Assembly: GCF_024448335.1 (NCBI RefSeq) | Contig: NZ_JAMOHM010000018.1 | Location: 1 to 64,000 of the forward strand | Length of the DNA: 64,000 bases | Source of the DNA: Stutzerimonas frequens | Lineage (GTDB): Bacteria; Pseudomonadota; Gammaproteobacteria; Pseudomonadales; Pseudomonadaceae | Reading direction: 5' to 3' | Shown: piece by piece, positions 63,551 to 64,000 of the stretch | Layout of the letters: every line of letters starts with the position of its first letter | Position numbering within the stretch: the first letter of the stretch is position 1 | Program-made: the position numbers and the translations under genes | Notes under the pieces: model-generated | What the model saw: the letters and a program-made list of their open reading frames with translations, nothing else | What the model was told of the DNA's origin: nothing | Database searches by the model: none

Positions 63551-63577
63551 GCATGAGCAGTCTCAGACTGCTCATGC
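63551..63577. terminator. Bidirectional terminator between the small membrane gene and hsdR
   Basis: GCATGAGCAGTCT is followed by its near-adjacent reverse complement AGACTGCTCATGC, with A-rich sequence to the left (T-rich on the minus strand). It serves convergent genes. Confidence 0.8.
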
Positions 63578-63612
63578 CGTTGGTTCGCTCATTTCTTTTT
63601 TCTCTCTCAGCG

Positions 63613-64000
63613 TCAAACCAGTCCGAAATAGCGTTCGAAAAACACCGCCAGCTTGCCCAGCACGGTCTGCTTCTTGGCAGCATGACCATTGCCCTGGGAG
63701 AAACGCGATACCGGCGGCAGAATCTTGGTGATAGCAGTGCCGGCCGTGGGGATAGCGCCATCGCGGAAAGCACGTTCAACGAAGTCACGCGCAGCTTCGG
63801 CGTTGAGGTTCTCCTCCGTGATGATGCGCTCCAGCTCCTCAGTTTTCTTGGTCGCCATGAAGCTCTGCCACTGGGCATCCACTGCACCCTTGGTATTGAC
63901 CGAATCCACGAACTGAACGATGAGATCCTTCTTGTTGCGCAGGCTGGGGCTGGCGTTGATGGCACGCTCGATGGTGGCGCGGATTTCCTTGTCTTCTCCC
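63613..64000 (-). CDS. hsdR: Type I restriction enzyme R subunit, C-terminal end (partial)
   Basis: The frame is open from the right window edge to the stop at 63613, about 129 residues. NASPSLRNKKDLIVQFVDSV, AAFR-like VERAFRDGAIPTAGTAI and KILPPVSRFS, then KLAVFFERYFGL, are typical of the HsdR C terminus. The motor and nuclease domains lie beyond the window on the right. Confidence 0.88.
   Translation of the reverse strand, partial: GEDKEIRATIERAINASPSLRNKKDLIVQFVDSVNTKGAVDAQWQSFMATKKTEELERIITEENLNAEAARDFVERAFRDGAIPTAGTAITKILPPVSRFSQGNGHAAKKQTVLGKLAVFFERYFGLV

Overview
The window looks like a GC-rich Pseudomonadaceae chromosome, most likely the Pseudomonas/Stutzerimonas stutzeri group. This is inferred from gene order (hemA-prfA-prmC-moeB-murI; lolB-ispE-tRNA-Gln-prs-rplY-pth-ychF; a MutT-ThiE fusion near argJ and secA) and from a ptx phosphite operon like the one known from P. 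stutzeri WM88. No database search was possible.

Bases 1-30,630 are ordinary core genome: ahpC, mutT-thiE fusion, argJ, secA, dciA, SOS-controlled yebG, a MalT-like LuxR regulator, a DUF1329/DUF1302 envelope pair, hpt, upp-uraA, a PagL-type lipid A deacylase, the hemA operon, a TPR lipoprotein, lolB, ispE, two identical tRNA-Gln genes, prs, rplY, pth and ychF, closed by a strong terminator.

Bases 30,630-64,000 are a mosaic accessory region that starts with a P4-type integrase behind CCGGGTAC repeats. It holds, in order: a radical-SAM gene translationally coupled to a P-loop kinase-like gene that is cut short by a scar of the 3' end of rlmG; a coupled operon (36,374-44,124) of a FecBCD-type ABC importer, an FmdE-like protein and C-P lyase core genes phnGHIJKL, with a divergent LysR regulator, a tandem ThuA/GATase-like protein and a TonB-dependent receptor; plasmid debris (5'-truncated serine beta-lactamase, relaxase-like/TraX fusion, small tyrosine recombinase); the complete ptxABCDE operon; a zinc-hook AAA ATPase that may be a defence protein; a lipoprotein; a 186-bp MITE; an ICE/plasmid-type block (DUF932, YqaJ-type nuclease, metal-binding protein, frameshifted radC); and the 3' end of hsdR at the right edge.

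The most interesting unit is the TonB/FecBCD/C-P lyase cluster. Nearly every gene junction in it is an ATGA or TGATG overlap, so uptake and C-P cleavage appear to be one module. The usual C-P lyase companions (phnCDE, phnF, phnM, phnN, phnP) are absent. No Pho box was found, but Fur-box-like sites precede both promoters. This suggests a metal-responsive system that imports a large or metal-complexed phosphonate through the outer membrane and breaks it down. The neighbouring ptx operon has a recognisable Pho box, so the region seems to combine two reduced-phosphorus modules under different control.
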